Shown here one piece after another: positions 19,244 through 28,422 of a DNA stretch of 60,283 nt. The notes under the pieces were generated by a model. The model saw only the letters and a program-made list of their open reading frames with translations, was not told where the DNA came from and searched no databases. Position 1 is the first letter of the stretch. Each line of letters begins with the position of its first letter. The stretch is from Nostoc sp. RI_552 (GTDB taxonomy: Bacteria > Cyanobacteriota > Cyanobacteriia > Cyanobacteriales > Nostocaceae): assembly GCA_016124525.1 (NCBI GenBank), contig WGNO01000039.1, positions 1 through 60,283 of the forward strand, written 5' to 3'. The position numbers and the translations under genes are program-made.

Positions 19244-19951
19244 GTGAATAACGTCCGTACTGTTTCAGATACAAAGCAAGCTTTTTATTCCCTTCACACC
19301 CGGCCAATTAACACAATTTATCGGCGGGTGGTAGAAGAGTTGATGGTAGAAATGCATCTACTGTCAGTCAATAGTGGTTTTACCTACAATGGAATTTATG
19401 CCTTGGGCGTCGTCACAACCTTTGACCGCTTTATGCAAGGTTACGTACCACAACGAGATCAGCAATCAATTTTCCAAGCTTTATGTCAAGCTATGGAGCA
19501 AGACCCGCAACGCTATCGACAAGATGCTGAACGGCTGCAAGCCTTAGCTAAAGACACACCAATACATGATTTAATTGCTTGGTTAAGTCAAACCAGTCAT
19601 TTAAATCGAGATCCTGACTTACAAGCAGAATTACAAGCCATCGCTAACAATCCTGGGTTTAAATACAACCGCTTATTTGCAATTGGTTTATTCACGTTGT
19701 TAGAAAACTCTGCTCCTGAATTAGTTAAGGATGAAAAGCAACGTGCTGAAGCATTAAAAACTATTGCCGCTGGTTTACATCTATCTTATGAAAAACTCAG
19801 CAAGGATTTGGAACTATACAGTTCTAATCTGGAAAAGATGGCTCAAGCGCTGATAGTTATGGCAGATATGGTCTCGGCTGATCGCAAAAAACGCGAACAG
19901 CGTCAACAACAAACAAGTACGCCAGTTGCTCCCCCCTCCACTAATGAATAG
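19244..19951 (+). CDS. thf1: Thf1/Psb29 photosystem II biogenesis protein
   Basis: A 235-residue protein of the THF1/Psb29 family, involved in thylakoid formation, PSII repair and FtsH stability. Recognisable segments are TVSDTKQAFYSLHTRPIN at the N-terminus, EELMVEMHLLSVN, ALGVVTTFDRFMQGY and NNPGFKYNRLFAIGLF. The C-terminus is a charged, coiled-coil-like tail ending KKREQRQQQT. The start is GTG at 19244, which gives the family N-terminus exactly. It is mainly helical with no membrane span. Phycobilisome and tetrapyrrole genes nearby fit a photosynthetic assembly neighbourhood. Confidence 0.93.
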   Translation: MNNVRTVSDTKQAFYSLHTRPINTIYRRVVEELMVEMHLLSVNSGFTYNGIYALGVVTTFDRFMQGYVPQRDQQSIFQALCQAMEQDPQRYRQDAERLQALAKDTPIHDLIAWLSQTSHLNRDPDLQAELQAIANNPGFKYNRLFAIGLFTLLENSAPELVKDEKQRAEALKTIAAGLHLSYEKLSKDLELYSSNLEKMAQALIVMADMVSADRKKREQRQQQTSTPVAPPSTNE

Positions 19952-19979
19952 TTAATTAACGAGTCAATAAGTTGCGTAA

Positions 19980-20070
19980 TTCGTAATTCGTAGTTGTTAA
20001 TAAGAAACAGATTCATTTTTTCCCTCAATACATTGAGGAATGTTAGCCTTAATTAATTACGAATTACGAA
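19980..20070. repeat. Imperfect inverted repeat with an inner hairpin
   Basis: TTCGTAATTCGTA at 19980-19992 is exactly inverted at 20058-20070, and CCTCAA/TTGAGG (about 20023-20038) makes a small hairpin inside. Such AATTACGAATTACGAA-type sequences recur between genes in Nostocales; another short copy occurs near 40321. It may act as the thf1 transcript end or be a decayed miniature element. Confidence 0.5.
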
Positions 20071-20167
20071 CTAAGTAAACCTTGGGGTCTAACTTTGGTG
20101 AAGGTTTTTATGCACTGTGGATATTACTTAGTGTTGGGGAGGAAAATAAGCATTAGTGTTTAGGTGG

Positions 20168-20530
20168 TTAAACACCCAACAATTTGTAGATTAGACTGTT
20201 AATGATTGTCAGGGCAAAAGCTCCTAGTACAGCACTCAAGATCCCAAAACGTAAGCGAAACCCCTCCACTAACCAAGCCGCAATACTAAAACACACAACG
20301 GCAATCATAAATGTAAAAATGCTGGATAACAAGTCAAAGGTCAGTAAGTTTGGGACTGTAAATAAGAGGCTTAAAATTGGTCTCACCACTGCTGTGACAA
20401 TACCGAGAAATGCTGCGGAGAAAAAGGCTTTTTGTGGGGAGTCAATTTCTACTCCCAAGGGGAGCCTAGTAATAATCAACAAGCTGATAGATGTTACTAC
20501 CCAAACAATTAAAAGCGTCACAATATTCAT
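20168..20530 (-). CDS. Phage-holin-4-2-like small membrane protein
   Basis: A 120-residue, almost entirely hydrophobic protein with four predicted spans (near 5-22, 34-58, 62-85 and 92-115). The layout matches the phage_holin_4_2 superfamily: an N-terminal span, a PLGVEID-like short loop, AAFLGIVTAVVRPIL, and a C-terminal LGAFALTIINSLI. Despite the name, these are common chromosomal proteins of unknown function in cyanobacteria. No lysis or phage gene is nearby, so I do not infer a prophage. Confidence 0.7.
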   Translation of the reverse strand: MNIVTLLIVWVVTSISLLIITRLPLGVEIDSPQKAFFSAAFLGIVTAVVRPILSLLFTVPNLLTFDLLSSIFTFMIAVVCFSIAAWLVEGFRLRFGILSAVLGAFALTIINSLIYKLLGV

Positions 20531-20701
20531 GCCACAACCCTTGAAACGCGAACGGTGATTGGCCCTAAATTACCGCTAAATTACTAAGCTTGAGATAAAG
20601 AAAATTTTGCAACTTAAGCAATTATTTATAAATTAACAGATATTTTTATCTAATTAAAGTTTATTCCGTATATCTTTATCTTTGGCTAAAATATGGAAAA
20701 T

Positions 20702-20738
20702 ACAAGGGGAGACAAGGGTAATTTTTCTCTCCCCTTGT
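20702..20738 (-). terminator. Hairpin terminator after exbD
   Basis: ACAAGGGGAGA and TCTCCCCTTGT form a perfect 11-bp stem just past the exbD stop at 20754, followed on the minus strand by ATTTT. It probably ends the exbB-exbD transcript. Confidence 0.7.
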
Positions 20739-20753
20739 TTGTCAGTGTTACCT

Positions 20754-21335
20754 TTAACGGGCAGGACTTGTTTCAGGTGCTACAGGCACTTGGGGCGCTA
20801 TTTCCTTGGGTAAAACTGGAGACATCATGTCAGGATTAACTTCAGGAGCTGGTGTAGGTAATCCTTCTGGACTCATGGGAAAATTAGGTGGATTCAATGA
20901 GTCAGTGGGTAGTTGGGATGGGCCTGGTATAATTCCCAAAGACACGCGATCGCCACCTACTTGCCGCATTAAGTCTAAGATGGAAACTACATCATTATAG
21001 GTTGCTGTTCGTGATGCATTTAGTACCAAAGTGCCATTAGAGTTTGCTTGCAGATATTGCCTTAATGTTTGTGCTAACTGTTCTCGTTGTACGGGTTGTT
21101 TTTCCACATAAAGATTACCCACAGCGTCAATAGTGACAATTTTAGTGGCACTTTGTGAACTGACACCAGCAACTGTACTTGTACTAGCTTTGGGCAAATC
21201 AATATTAATTGCCTGTTGTCGAGTAAATTGCAAAGCTGCCAACAGAAAAAACGTCAGGATACAAAATACAACATCAATTAAGGGGAGGATTTGAATTTGT
21301 GTTTCTTCAACTGGAGTATGCAGATTGACTTTCAT
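20754..21335 (-). CDS. exbD: ExbD/TolR-family proton-channel component
   Basis: A 193-residue partner of ExbB that couples proton-motive force to outer-membrane transport. A short cytoplasmic N-terminus is followed by one membrane span near 18-38. The span contains the essential Asp of the family in QILPLIDVVFCILTFFLLA. A periplasmic domain follows (VTIDAVGNLYVEKQPV, YNDVVSILDLMRQVGGDRVSLG). The last 50 residues are a Pro-rich tail not found in short ExbD proteins. It lies 40 bp downstream of exbB in the same operon. No TonB gene is in the window. Confidence 0.9.
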   Translation of the reverse strand: MKVNLHTPVEETQIQILPLIDVVFCILTFFLLAALQFTRQQAINIDLPKASTSTVAGVSSQSATKIVTIDAVGNLYVEKQPVQREQLAQTLRQYLQANSNGTLVLNASRTATYNDVVSILDLMRQVGGDRVSLGIIPGPSQLPTDSLNPPNFPMSPEGLPTPAPEVNPDMMSPVLPKEIAPQVPVAPETSPAR

Positions 21336-21375
21336 TTTTTCACTATTACGCCTGGTTATGATGGTGAATTGTTAG

Positions 21376-22134
21376 CTATTTCTCAGGATCTAACGACTCA
21401 GGTGTATTCAAAGGTTCAGGAGGTTTAGGAAAGACTTTTTTCTCTCGCTTTTGGGGAGAACGAGGAATTTCTGGTGCAGATTCTTCGTGAATCACCGGGA
21501 TCATCTTGTTATAGTCAGGTGGAGACTGACGATATAACAACTCCATCTCATTTCCCGCCTTGCGAAAAACTTTAATTTGGTCAACTACAAAACTTTGAAA
21601 TAGGCGATAAAATACCAAACTGATAATCGCAACTATCAGCCCAGTGGCAGTGCTGATTAAAGATTCACCAATACCAGTAGTTACACCAGCTGTAGATTCG
21701 GTTCCCAAATCGCCAATACGAATTGAGCGCAAAGACTGAATCAAGCCCAAAACTGTACCTAACAATCCTAACAAAGGCGAAAGGGCGATTATAGCTTCTA
21801 AAAGTTTTTCACCCCGACGCATTCCAGCTATCTCATCTTCGGCGGTAGACTCTAGTGCTAGTCGAAAGGTTTCCGCATCACTTTTCTGAAAGCTCAAAGG
21901 GGCATAAAGAAACCTTCCAATGGGCTGATGTCGGGCATTCTTGGCAATGTCCGCCGCTACTTCCCAACTATCTTTGGCTGCATTCAAGACACGATCCACT
22001 ATTTCCTTTTCTTGGGTTATGATTCGCAGCCAAAACCACAGACGCTCGAAAATCACACTGATAGTCAGGACTGACAAAACAAGCAAGGGCCACATCGCTG
22101 GGCCACCCTTTTTAAACAAATCTAAAATATCCAC
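21376..22134 (-). CDS. exbB: MotA/TolQ/ExbB proton channel protein
   Basis: The 252-residue channel subunit of an ExbB-ExbD pair. There are three membrane spans: near 12-33, and two in the conserved core [22 protein letters not shown] and [23 protein letters not shown]. The Pro/Lys-rich C-terminal 50 residues are probably cytoplasmic. It is the first gene of the exbB-exbD operon. It could energise TonB-dependent uptake (iron, B12) or a Tol-like envelope function; context does not decide. Confidence 0.9.
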   Translation of the reverse strand: MDILDLFKKGGPAMWPLLVLSVLTISVIFERLWFWLRIITQEKEIVDRVLNAAKDSWEVAADIAKNARHQPIGRFLYAPLSFQKSDAETFRLALESTAEDEIAGMRRGEKLLEAIIALSPLLGLLGTVLGLIQSLRSIRIGDLGTESTAGVTTGIGESLISTATGLIVAIISLVFYRLFQSFVVDQIKVFRKAGNEMELLYRQSPPDYNKMIPVIHEESAPEIPRSPQKREKKVFPKPPEPLNTPESLDPEK

Positions 22135-22349
22135 TGTTTAGGTTTCCTCCCTCCACTTTTACGGCAATCATCCCACAGCATTTCAATTCTCAAGATTAAT
22201 GCATAACTACCATATTCTTATAGAAATTCCCCTGATAGATATTTGGCCGTAAGAATCAGTACCGTGTTTTATACTATCTGGGGCGGTTATTCCTACCGGA
22301 AGTTTGGCGCATCATTTGTCAAAATTGATTATTACTGGAGGGTCAACAT

Positions 22350-22631
22350 ATGAAATTTCCAATCCAATTATTGTACAACTGGTATCGCAATTTGCTTCGT
22401 AATCCTATGTACCGTTGGTGGGTAATTTTAGGAACACTTGTTTATATTCTCAGCCCTATAGATATTGCTCCTGATTTTTTACCTATTCTCGGACAAATTG
22501 ATGATGTTTTACTGTTGTCCATCCTATTTTCTGAGGTGTCTGGCTTAGTGATGACAAGTTGGAAGGCTCGTCAAGGTTCTGATGAACCTAGCACTGAAAC
22601 TGTGGATGTTGATGCGGTGTCTATTGACTAG
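22350..22631 (+). CDS. YkvA/DUF1232 small membrane protein
   Basis: A 93-residue protein with the DUF1232 signature SPIDIAPDFLPILGQIDDVLLL preceded by a hydrophobic span (WWVILGTLVYIL). The C-terminus is acidic. The function of the family is unknown. GGAGG lies about 8 nt before the ATG. It is divergent from exbB and may share a control region with it. Confidence 0.8.
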   Translation: MKFPIQLLYNWYRNLLRNPMYRWWVILGTLVYILSPIDIAPDFLPILGQIDDVLLLSILFSEVSGLVMTSWKARQGSDEPSTETVDVDAVSID

Positions 22632-22722
22632 GAATGTAAACCCAAAGGTGAGGGCACACAGAGGTAGGCTGAAAAGATGTGCCTCAGGGCCGCTTTGGGT
22701 TTTCCTTGGCATGAGTGTGGGT

Positions 22723-25700
22723 TTAAATGTCTTTGGCAAATTCTGTTAAGAATCTAAAGGCTTTCAATATATAATTTGCACAGTCTTGAGGTGATGTGTC
22801 ATAGAATGACCTCCAAGCTGAGGCTTTATCTTCGTCATAGCGATGGACTCTTTCGGGATGTTGTTCTAACCAAGCTAATCGCACAGCATGGCCAATTAGT
22901 ACGTCTAAAACTATATATTCTTCAATTTGTAAGCTGGGATTATTGGCAACAATTGTCGCTAATTCCATCAAGGCTTCAATATTGACTTTGCGGTATTCTG
23001 GAGCTTCAATTTTATTCAGTAAATGCTCAATTCGCAGGGCAAAGTTTTTTTCACCTGGTGTCATTTCTGACAAAATCAACTCACTATCTAAACGATTACG
23101 CCGTTCTAGTTTATCGCCAATGACAATTCCTTTAGAATGTTTCATTAATAGCCAAACCTGCTGGAAGAAATCTTTTGGTACCCGATTGAGGGCTCCTTGA
23201 GCTTGTCGCAATCTCCGCCAACCACCGGGGGGAACGGTACTTTCTTCTTTTTCATTTGTCGGTAGCACTACCCAAGCAATGTCAGTTTCTTTTTGCTTGA
23301 CGTGCAGTGATTCTTGTTGGCGTAATAATTTACTGATGTCTGTATAACCTGTTAATACTTGATGCAAGCGCATTTTTACTTCAAAGGGTGAAAGTTCCAT
23401 TAAATGTTCATAGGCTTCATCTTGAGTAACACCCAACTCTTGTACTAATTCACTGGTAATTAGTAAGATTAAATAGCCAACTCTGAGGGTGAGCAACCCT
23501 TGAAACAATTGAGGTTCCGACCTCATTAACACACCAAGATAGATGATAATTTCTTGTGTGAGGACGCGATCGCGGATATCTTCACGACAAAAATGATTAA
23601 TTTTCTCAGTAATTTCTTGGTGGGGCATAGGTACAGAAATCAGTGATGACTTACTGTAAGCTCGACCTACAGCTATTTGCTTGCCCCTGACCAAAATACT
23701 CGTTACTGTATCTGATAAGCTGATATCAACCATCTGTCTTAATCCAGCCGCCCGACGTACCACTGCCCAAATGCCTAAATTCCCGGCTTTGGTGTAAACT
23801 TCATCAACTAAGTCAGCTGCTGTTACAGAATGGAATGGCCCGCCAAAACCTGTATCAAAATCCAATCCCTGCAAGCGAATTAAAGTTTGTAACAACTCTA
23901 TTTGTTCATAGAGATTTTCTGATGAGCGTAAAGAAGAAAGCAATAATCCCAAGCTAGTTTCGCATTCCATCTGGAATTCTTGGGTATGTTCTAAACGCCA
24001 ATTTCCTTCAGGATTATAAGCCAGGTAATAGCAATGGGTGCCGGGGTTTTTCATCGGTGACTGAGAAAATTCTTGATTTGGGAGAAAATCAATTCTTTGC
24101 ATCCCGGCTGTGAGCATGAGCTGATTGAGTCTTCCCAATTTTACCTGTACACCGTTACACACACCATTTTTCAGTTCCTGCATGAGTTCTAATAAAGCCT
24201 GAGAACCGATTTCTAACATACTATGGGTCAACATTAAGGTCAGGGTAGGACGACCTAAATCAATCCAATAATTTTGAATATAAGCAAGTTCACTTCTGAT
24301 TTGATCTACCAAAAAATGGTAATCAAGGGTTAAATAAAACTGTTGCGAATCCAAAAACGAAGGTAAAAATACAATTGTTTGATTATGAATCCGAAAAAAT
24401 CTCGATGTAGTCAAACTCCGCAACCGCCGCACAGGACGACCAGTTAAACCGAGTTTGTCGTTACGTCCAATTTGAGTAAAAATTGCCGAAAGTTCGTCAG
24501 CTTTTCTCACTTGAATTGGTTCTATTTGTTTAGGTATTTGAGTTTCAATTCCATGAACTTCTAATTTTGCTTGTAAGTCTTCATCTTCTGCTAGCAAAGC
24601 AATTTGTACTAAAGCTTCACGTTTTTTACCTATACATAAATGTCTCCCCAATGGGTCAATATCGCCAACGGCTACTAATCCTTCATCTAATAGCTGACCA
24701 AGAAAATATAAACTTTGTGCCCATACTAAAGGGATATTTTCGTTAGGTAATCGAGTTTGGCTTTGAGGACTTAACCTCTCAGCTTCTACGTTTTCGCCTG
24801 GTACATAATAAATTTCTGGTAATAAACCCACTCCATCACGTTCAATTAGTAATGACTGCAAACGTTCTTGGTAATTTTTGACTTGTTGTCTGTCACCACG
24901 AAATAACCCATCTAGAAATAAATAAGTGAAAAATAAAGGCCATTCACATTCAATATGCTCAAATTGCTTCAGTTCCCAAGGTTCGTAGTGTAAGCGTTGG
25001 CTATCTTCTAAAACTGTTTGATGTCCATCGCGCAAAAAGCGTTTACAGCCGTATTTACCTTGGAGTTTATGAATAATATCATTGAATGTGCGATGGCGTA
25101 ATTGCACATCTTCAATAGCAAAAGCTGGATAACTAATCACACTCAATAATGCGGCATCAATTTCTTTAGAAGCCGATTCTCTCGGTAACAGAGATTCTAA
25201 GGTAATCCGCGCACGGGCAATTTCATCTGGTAAAACATGAATTACTGATGTTTGACTACCACGCACACCAAATAAATCTAATCCATTGATAGCTTCTAAG
25301 GCGGCTTTAGCCATACCTACTGAACTGGCATTTAATTCTGCACTACCATGATTAATTTTATTACCTCGTTCCCAAATCCCATAATCTGGTGTGCGGTAAG
25401 CGCGTCCAATGTAATAAACTAAATTTTGAATAAAATTTACTTCATCAATGGTATAGATAATTTGCAATCCCGAAGCCGTCATTTGTGCCAACATCAGTAA
25501 AAATATTGATGTGGCATCAATTTGTAAATGTCCCCACTCGTCATCACCCACCACAATGTCGGCGGTAGCAGTATTGTATTTGGCGTGTAACCCATCTAAG
25601 AGGGACTGAGTATGTTTAAATCTCTCGACTTTATGAGCTTGACGCAACATTGCAAATAGTAGCCCCCGCATCAGCTTAATGACACTATGCTCCAGTTCAT

Positions 25701-26004
25701 AGGTGCGTCCCTTATAGTCATCAATCTTGCGGTATGCCAGTGCTAAACCCCAAACTGCCAAAATGCTATAAACATTATCTCGTACCCAGGCATCTGTGTA
25801 ATCACCGTGAGCAGTTATTGCTGTACTTGCAGGAAGCAGACCAGTAATTGGATTCTGACGGCCCAGGATAATTTTCTTGATTTGCTGGTAGTAATGTTCT
25901 AATCGATGTGGCAACTCGGTGATTGTTTTCATAATTTTATTTTGGTAACCCTTGGGAATTAAGCTTCCTCGGTTTTCTAAACCGGGGATTTTTGAATAGT
26001 CCAT
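22723..26004 (-). CDS. GH15-like / phosphorylase-kinase alpha-beta-like protein, 1093 aa
   Basis: A very large protein of the (alpha/alpha)6-barrel glycoside hydrolase 15 superfamily. It is closest in layout to eukaryotic phosphorylase b kinase regulatory subunits. Hallmarks are LLPASTAITAHGDYTDAWVRDNVYS (near 58-80), LDGLHAKYNTAT, EWGHLQIDATSIFLLMLAQM, YEPWELKQFEHIECEWPLFF and the PAF-rich central part. The C-terminal 500 residues resemble the rest of the PHK subunits rather than a bacterial glucoamylase. Cyanobacteria carry such proteins without a phosphorylase kinase, so the role is unclear: glucan binding or hydrolysis is an inference. It is a stand-alone gene. The start at 26004 lacks a clear Shine-Dalgarno, and an ATG 24 codons inside (KTITELPHRL) is possible. 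Confidence 0.8.
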   Translation of the reverse strand: MDYSKIPGLENRGSLIPKGYQNKIMKTITELPHRLEHYYQQIKKIILGRQNPITGLLPASTAITAHGDYTDAWVRDNVYSILAVWGLALAYRKIDDYKGRTYELEHSVIKLMRGLLFAMLRQAHKVERFKHTQSLLDGLHAKYNTATADIVVGDDEWGHLQIDATSIFLLMLAQMTASGLQIIYTIDEVNFIQNLVYYIGRAYRTPDYGIWERGNKINHGSAELNASSVGMAKAALEAINGLDLFGVRGSQTSVIHVLPDEIARARITLESLLPRESASKEIDAALLSVISYPAFAIEDVQLRHRTFNDIIHKLQGKYGCKRFLRDGHQTVLEDSQRLHYEPWELKQFEHIECEWPLFFTYLFLDGLFRGDRQQVKNYQERLQSLLIERDGVGLLPEIYYVPGENVEAERLSPQSQTRLPNENIPLVWAQSLYFLGQLLDEGLVAVGDIDPLGRHLCIGKKREALVQIALLAEDEDLQAKLEVHGIETQIPKQIEPIQVRKADELSAIFTQIGRNDKLGLTGRPVRRLRSLTTSRFFRIHNQTIVFLPSFLDSQQFYLTLDYHFLVDQIRSELAYIQNYWIDLGRPTLTLMLTHSMLEIGSQALLELMQELKNGVCNGVQVKLGRLNQLMLTAGMQRIDFLPNQEFSQSPMKNPGTHCYYLAYNPEGNWRLEHTQEFQMECETSLGLLLSSLRSSENLYEQIELLQTLIRLQGLDFDTGFGGPFHSVTAADLVDEVYTKAGNLGIWAVVRRAAGLRQMVDISLSDTVTSILVRGKQIAVGRAYSKSSLISVPMPHQEITEKINHFCREDIRDRVLTQEIIIYLGVLMRSEPQLFQGLLTLRVGYLILLITSELVQELGVTQDEAYEHLMELSPFEVKMRLHQVLTGYTDISKLLRQQESLHVKQKETDIAWVVLPTNEKEESTVPPGGWRRLRQAQGALNRVPKDFFQQVWLLMKHSKGIVIGDKLERRNRLDSELILSEMTPGEKNFALRIEHLLNKIEAPEYRKVNIEALMELATIVANNPSLQIEEYIVLDVLIGHAVRLAWLEQHPERVHRYDEDKASAWRSFYDTSPQDCANYILKAFRFLTEFAKDI

Positions 26005-26222
26005 AAAGGAACTTTATTGGGCTGACTTAAGCAGCCCCTAGGGATTCTGCCAAGAGCAATTCCTAGCCTCACCGCTACCTTTGTCAAACACTGGCTGAAA
26101 CCAAGTGGCTTCCATGGCTTTCGGCGATTTTCTTGTGAATTGTATGGCTAAGAGAAAAAATAATTAACTACAGATGCATCAACATCGATAATTGTGTTTA
26201 TAGTAGTTTTCTACTGAAATAT

Positions 26223-27206
26223 TTATTGTGGATATTCGTGAGAAACAAACGGTATTTGTACTACTTCACCTTCAGTTTCCCCCACTTGGACTTTTAAGCC
26301 TACACCACCAGCTTTACTACGAATGTAACCTAGTCCAAAATGACCCTTGGTAGTTTCAGTATAACTGGTAAGTTTGCCAACTTTTTCATTCCCAACGGTG
26401 ATGGCACTGCCAACTGTAGCGGGTGCATTCATGCGGATACCCCAGAGGTACTGCTTTACACCTTTGTATGTATTTAAACGAGCAATGGTTTCTTGACCGA
26501 TATAGCAACCTTTATTAAAAGAGATTGTTTGCCATAAACCCACTTCTAAAGGGTTGTAATCCTCTGTTAGTTCCGCGTCTGGTGCTGGTCTTCCTTGTAA
26601 TATTCTTAATGTTTCCCAGGAGCGATCGCTCAACTCTACTGCACCTAATTGTAAGATTTTCTGCCATAATTGCTCTTTGGCTGAGACTGGGAAAATCAAG
26701 GTATATCCTGGTGTTGCTAAACCACTACCCACAGCTACTATTACTCCTTCCACCAGTTGATGATGATTGTGGGGTTGACCAATAATTCCTTGAGCCCCTA
26801 GGTTTTCTATAATGTGGTCACTTTGGGGACCAATGACGCTAAAGGTTGATGTTGCATCTGTGACATCTTTTAATTGCACTTTGTCAGCAAAAAAGATGTA
26901 ACGATCTAGCCATTCCAGTAAAGCTTGACGACGGCTAGGGGAAGTGAGCAACAACACCGCATCATTTAAAACATAGGCACTCACTAAGTCAATGGTACGG
27001 GCGGTGGATGACACCATTACAGTATCACAGCCCTGACCCGGGTTGAGGATTTGAAAATTATTAGTGCTTTGATTGTGTAAAAAACGCAGCCTGTCCTCAT
27101 CATAAACACGGATACGTCCCCAGGGAGAGCGATCACATACAGCAACCCCTTCTGTTGCCGCTTGGATAGCTGCTACGTCTTTAGAGTCAATTGCAGATGT
27201 TGGCAT
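26223..27206 (-). CDS. YgfZ/GcvT-domain folate-binding protein
   Basis: A 327-residue tetrahydrofolate-binding protein of the YgfZ/IBA57 type, linked to maintenance of certain Fe-S enzymes. The family signature K-G-C-Y-x-G-Q-E is present (NKGCYIGQETIARL near 235). The GcvT-like N-terminus (VCDRSPWGRIRVYDEDRLRFLHNQ) and the C-terminal beta-barrel (VGKLTSYTETTKGHFGLGYI) are also present. The catalytic residues of a true aminomethyltransferase are not expected. It is a single gene with a possible mobile-element remnant just upstream. Confidence 0.88.
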   Translation of the reverse strand: MPTSAIDSKDVAAIQAATEGVAVCDRSPWGRIRVYDEDRLRFLHNQSTNNFQILNPGQGCDTVMVSSTARTIDLVSAYVLNDAVLLLTSPSRRQALLEWLDRYIFFADKVQLKDVTDATSTFSVIGPQSDHIIENLGAQGIIGQPHNHHQLVEGVIVAVGSGLATPGYTLIFPVSAKEQLWQKILQLGAVELSDRSWETLRILQGRPAPDAELTEDYNPLEVGLWQTISFNKGCYIGQETIARLNTYKGVKQYLWGIRMNAPATVGSAITVGNEKVGKLTSYTETTKGHFGLGYIRSKAGGVGLKVQVGETEGEVVQIPFVSHEYPQ

Positions 27207-27340
27207 GGTAATGAAGAGTTGCCCTATTTTATATTGAAAAATTTTCCGTTAAAGAATCTTAGCATATTCAGCTTTACAGTTGGAAACATGAATAAAAGTA
27301 TAGAAAAAGCTATGTTATTAACTTGTAGTTTATGATTCTC

Positions 27341-27488
27341 TTGAGGAAGACCCCAAGACCGCACTGACTCAAGGTATACCACTTAGGTGAAGATGCTTGC
27401 TGTTAGGGGAGGGGCGTTAGCGCGGCTAAATTCATTGAAATCCATTTGAAGCAAGAATCCCCCGGTTTCTGGCTGGGGGGGGTGTTAA
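27341..27488 (-). mobile_element. Possible IS200/IS605 right-end remnant (no tnpB)
   Basis: The sequence ends CAAGAATCCCCCGG then GGGGGGGG then TGTTAAT. This looks like the AGAATCCCC-hairpin-GGGG-TGTCAA ends I associate with cyanobacterial IS605/IS1341 elements. The preceding 100 bp include GCGCGGCTAAATTCATTGAA, a flank I also associate with such ends, and could be a decayed omega-RNA region. No tnpA or tnpB frame remains on either side. Orientation is not certain, and a simple terminator hairpin is the alternative. Confidence 0.4.
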
Positions 27489-27506
27489 TGGACTCCTGAG
27501 ATTCAA

Positions 27507-28154
27507 TTAGGGTGCTGTGTTTTTTTTCACAAATACAGCCCGGTACACTGGTTCACCTTTGTGTTGAGTAGCTATTTCCCGTTCTGTCGCCACAGGTAAA
27601 GGATTTTCTGTTAACCATTCTTCTGTACCAACTCTCTCAAAAGCAAGATTTTCGGCAAAGCGATCGCGCATTTCTGCGGCTACAAACTCTATATCTGATT
27701 GCAAAAACACAATGCCTCCAGGGGCTAGATAACCAGCTAGTTCGGCGACTAATTGCTGTTGTACTATACGGCGTTTAGCATGACGCGTTTTAAACCAAGG
27801 GTCAGGAAATTGAATAGTGACCCGCTGTAAAGTTGCTGTAGGCAAAGATGATAAGAGGGATTGCAAGGAATTATTCACATTGCAAAATAAATAATAAAGA
27901 TTTGTTAGACCCAACTGAGAACGTAAATGATTCGCCTCCACTACCAAGGGTTCTCGAATTTCCAAACCCAGAAAATTCCAGTTTGTTTCTATCTGGGACA
28001 TTTTCAACAAAAACCTGCCCCTAGCACAACCAATATCAAGATGTAGTGGTTGGTGTGGCTGTGTATAAACTTTTTCAAATTCCAGGGCATTTGCTGGGGT
28101 TTGATACTTTCTAGCCAGAGGATTTACGTGTTGACGAACTCGGACAATTGCCAA
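27507..28154 (-). CDS. trmB: tRNA (guanine(46)-N7)-methyltransferase TrmB
   Basis: Methylates G46 of tRNA with SAM. The Rossmann motif LHLDIGCARGRFLLKM lies near residue 40. The family hallmarks FLGLEIREPLV, QRVTIQFPDPWFKTRHAKRR and the C-terminal PVATEREIATQHKGEPVYRAVF are all present. The frame extends to 28235, but the family N-terminus is VRVRQHVNPLA. I therefore place the start at a TTG (28154) with GGAG about 11 nt upstream, giving 215 residues. The exact start is the weak point; the function is not. Confidence 0.92.
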   Translation of the reverse strand: MAIVRVRQHVNPLARKYQTPANALEFEKVYTQPHQPLHLDIGCARGRFLLKMSQIETNWNFLGLEIREPLVVEANHLRSQLGLTNLYYLFCNVNNSLQSLLSSLPTATLQRVTIQFPDPWFKTRHAKRRIVQQQLVAELAGYLAPGGIVFLQSDIEFVAAEMRDRFAENLAFERVGTEEWLTENPLPVATEREIATQHKGEPVYRAVFVKKNTAP

Positions 28155-28422
28155 AATTAATGCTTCTCCTTTCGTCAAAAAAACGAACGCGGATGGGTGA
28201 TCGCAATTCTGATAATTAGCCAGAAAACCTATCATACCAAATGAAATGATCAGAAAGGTGAAAAACCCTTCTTTGCAGTTTATTTAATTCACATTTCTTA
28301 TCAACTGTTAATTAGACAAAAATCTGAATTACAACTGCCACTACACAGTATTTACAAGCAAGGGTTATACTTTGTAGAAAAGAAGTTTTTCAGTTTGTTT
28401 TTAACATTGTCCTCAAAAATCA

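Noticed and set aside
20168..20530. Holin-like protein as a sign of a prophage
   Set aside because: No phage gene lies nearby, and this family is widespread in cyanobacterial chromosomes.
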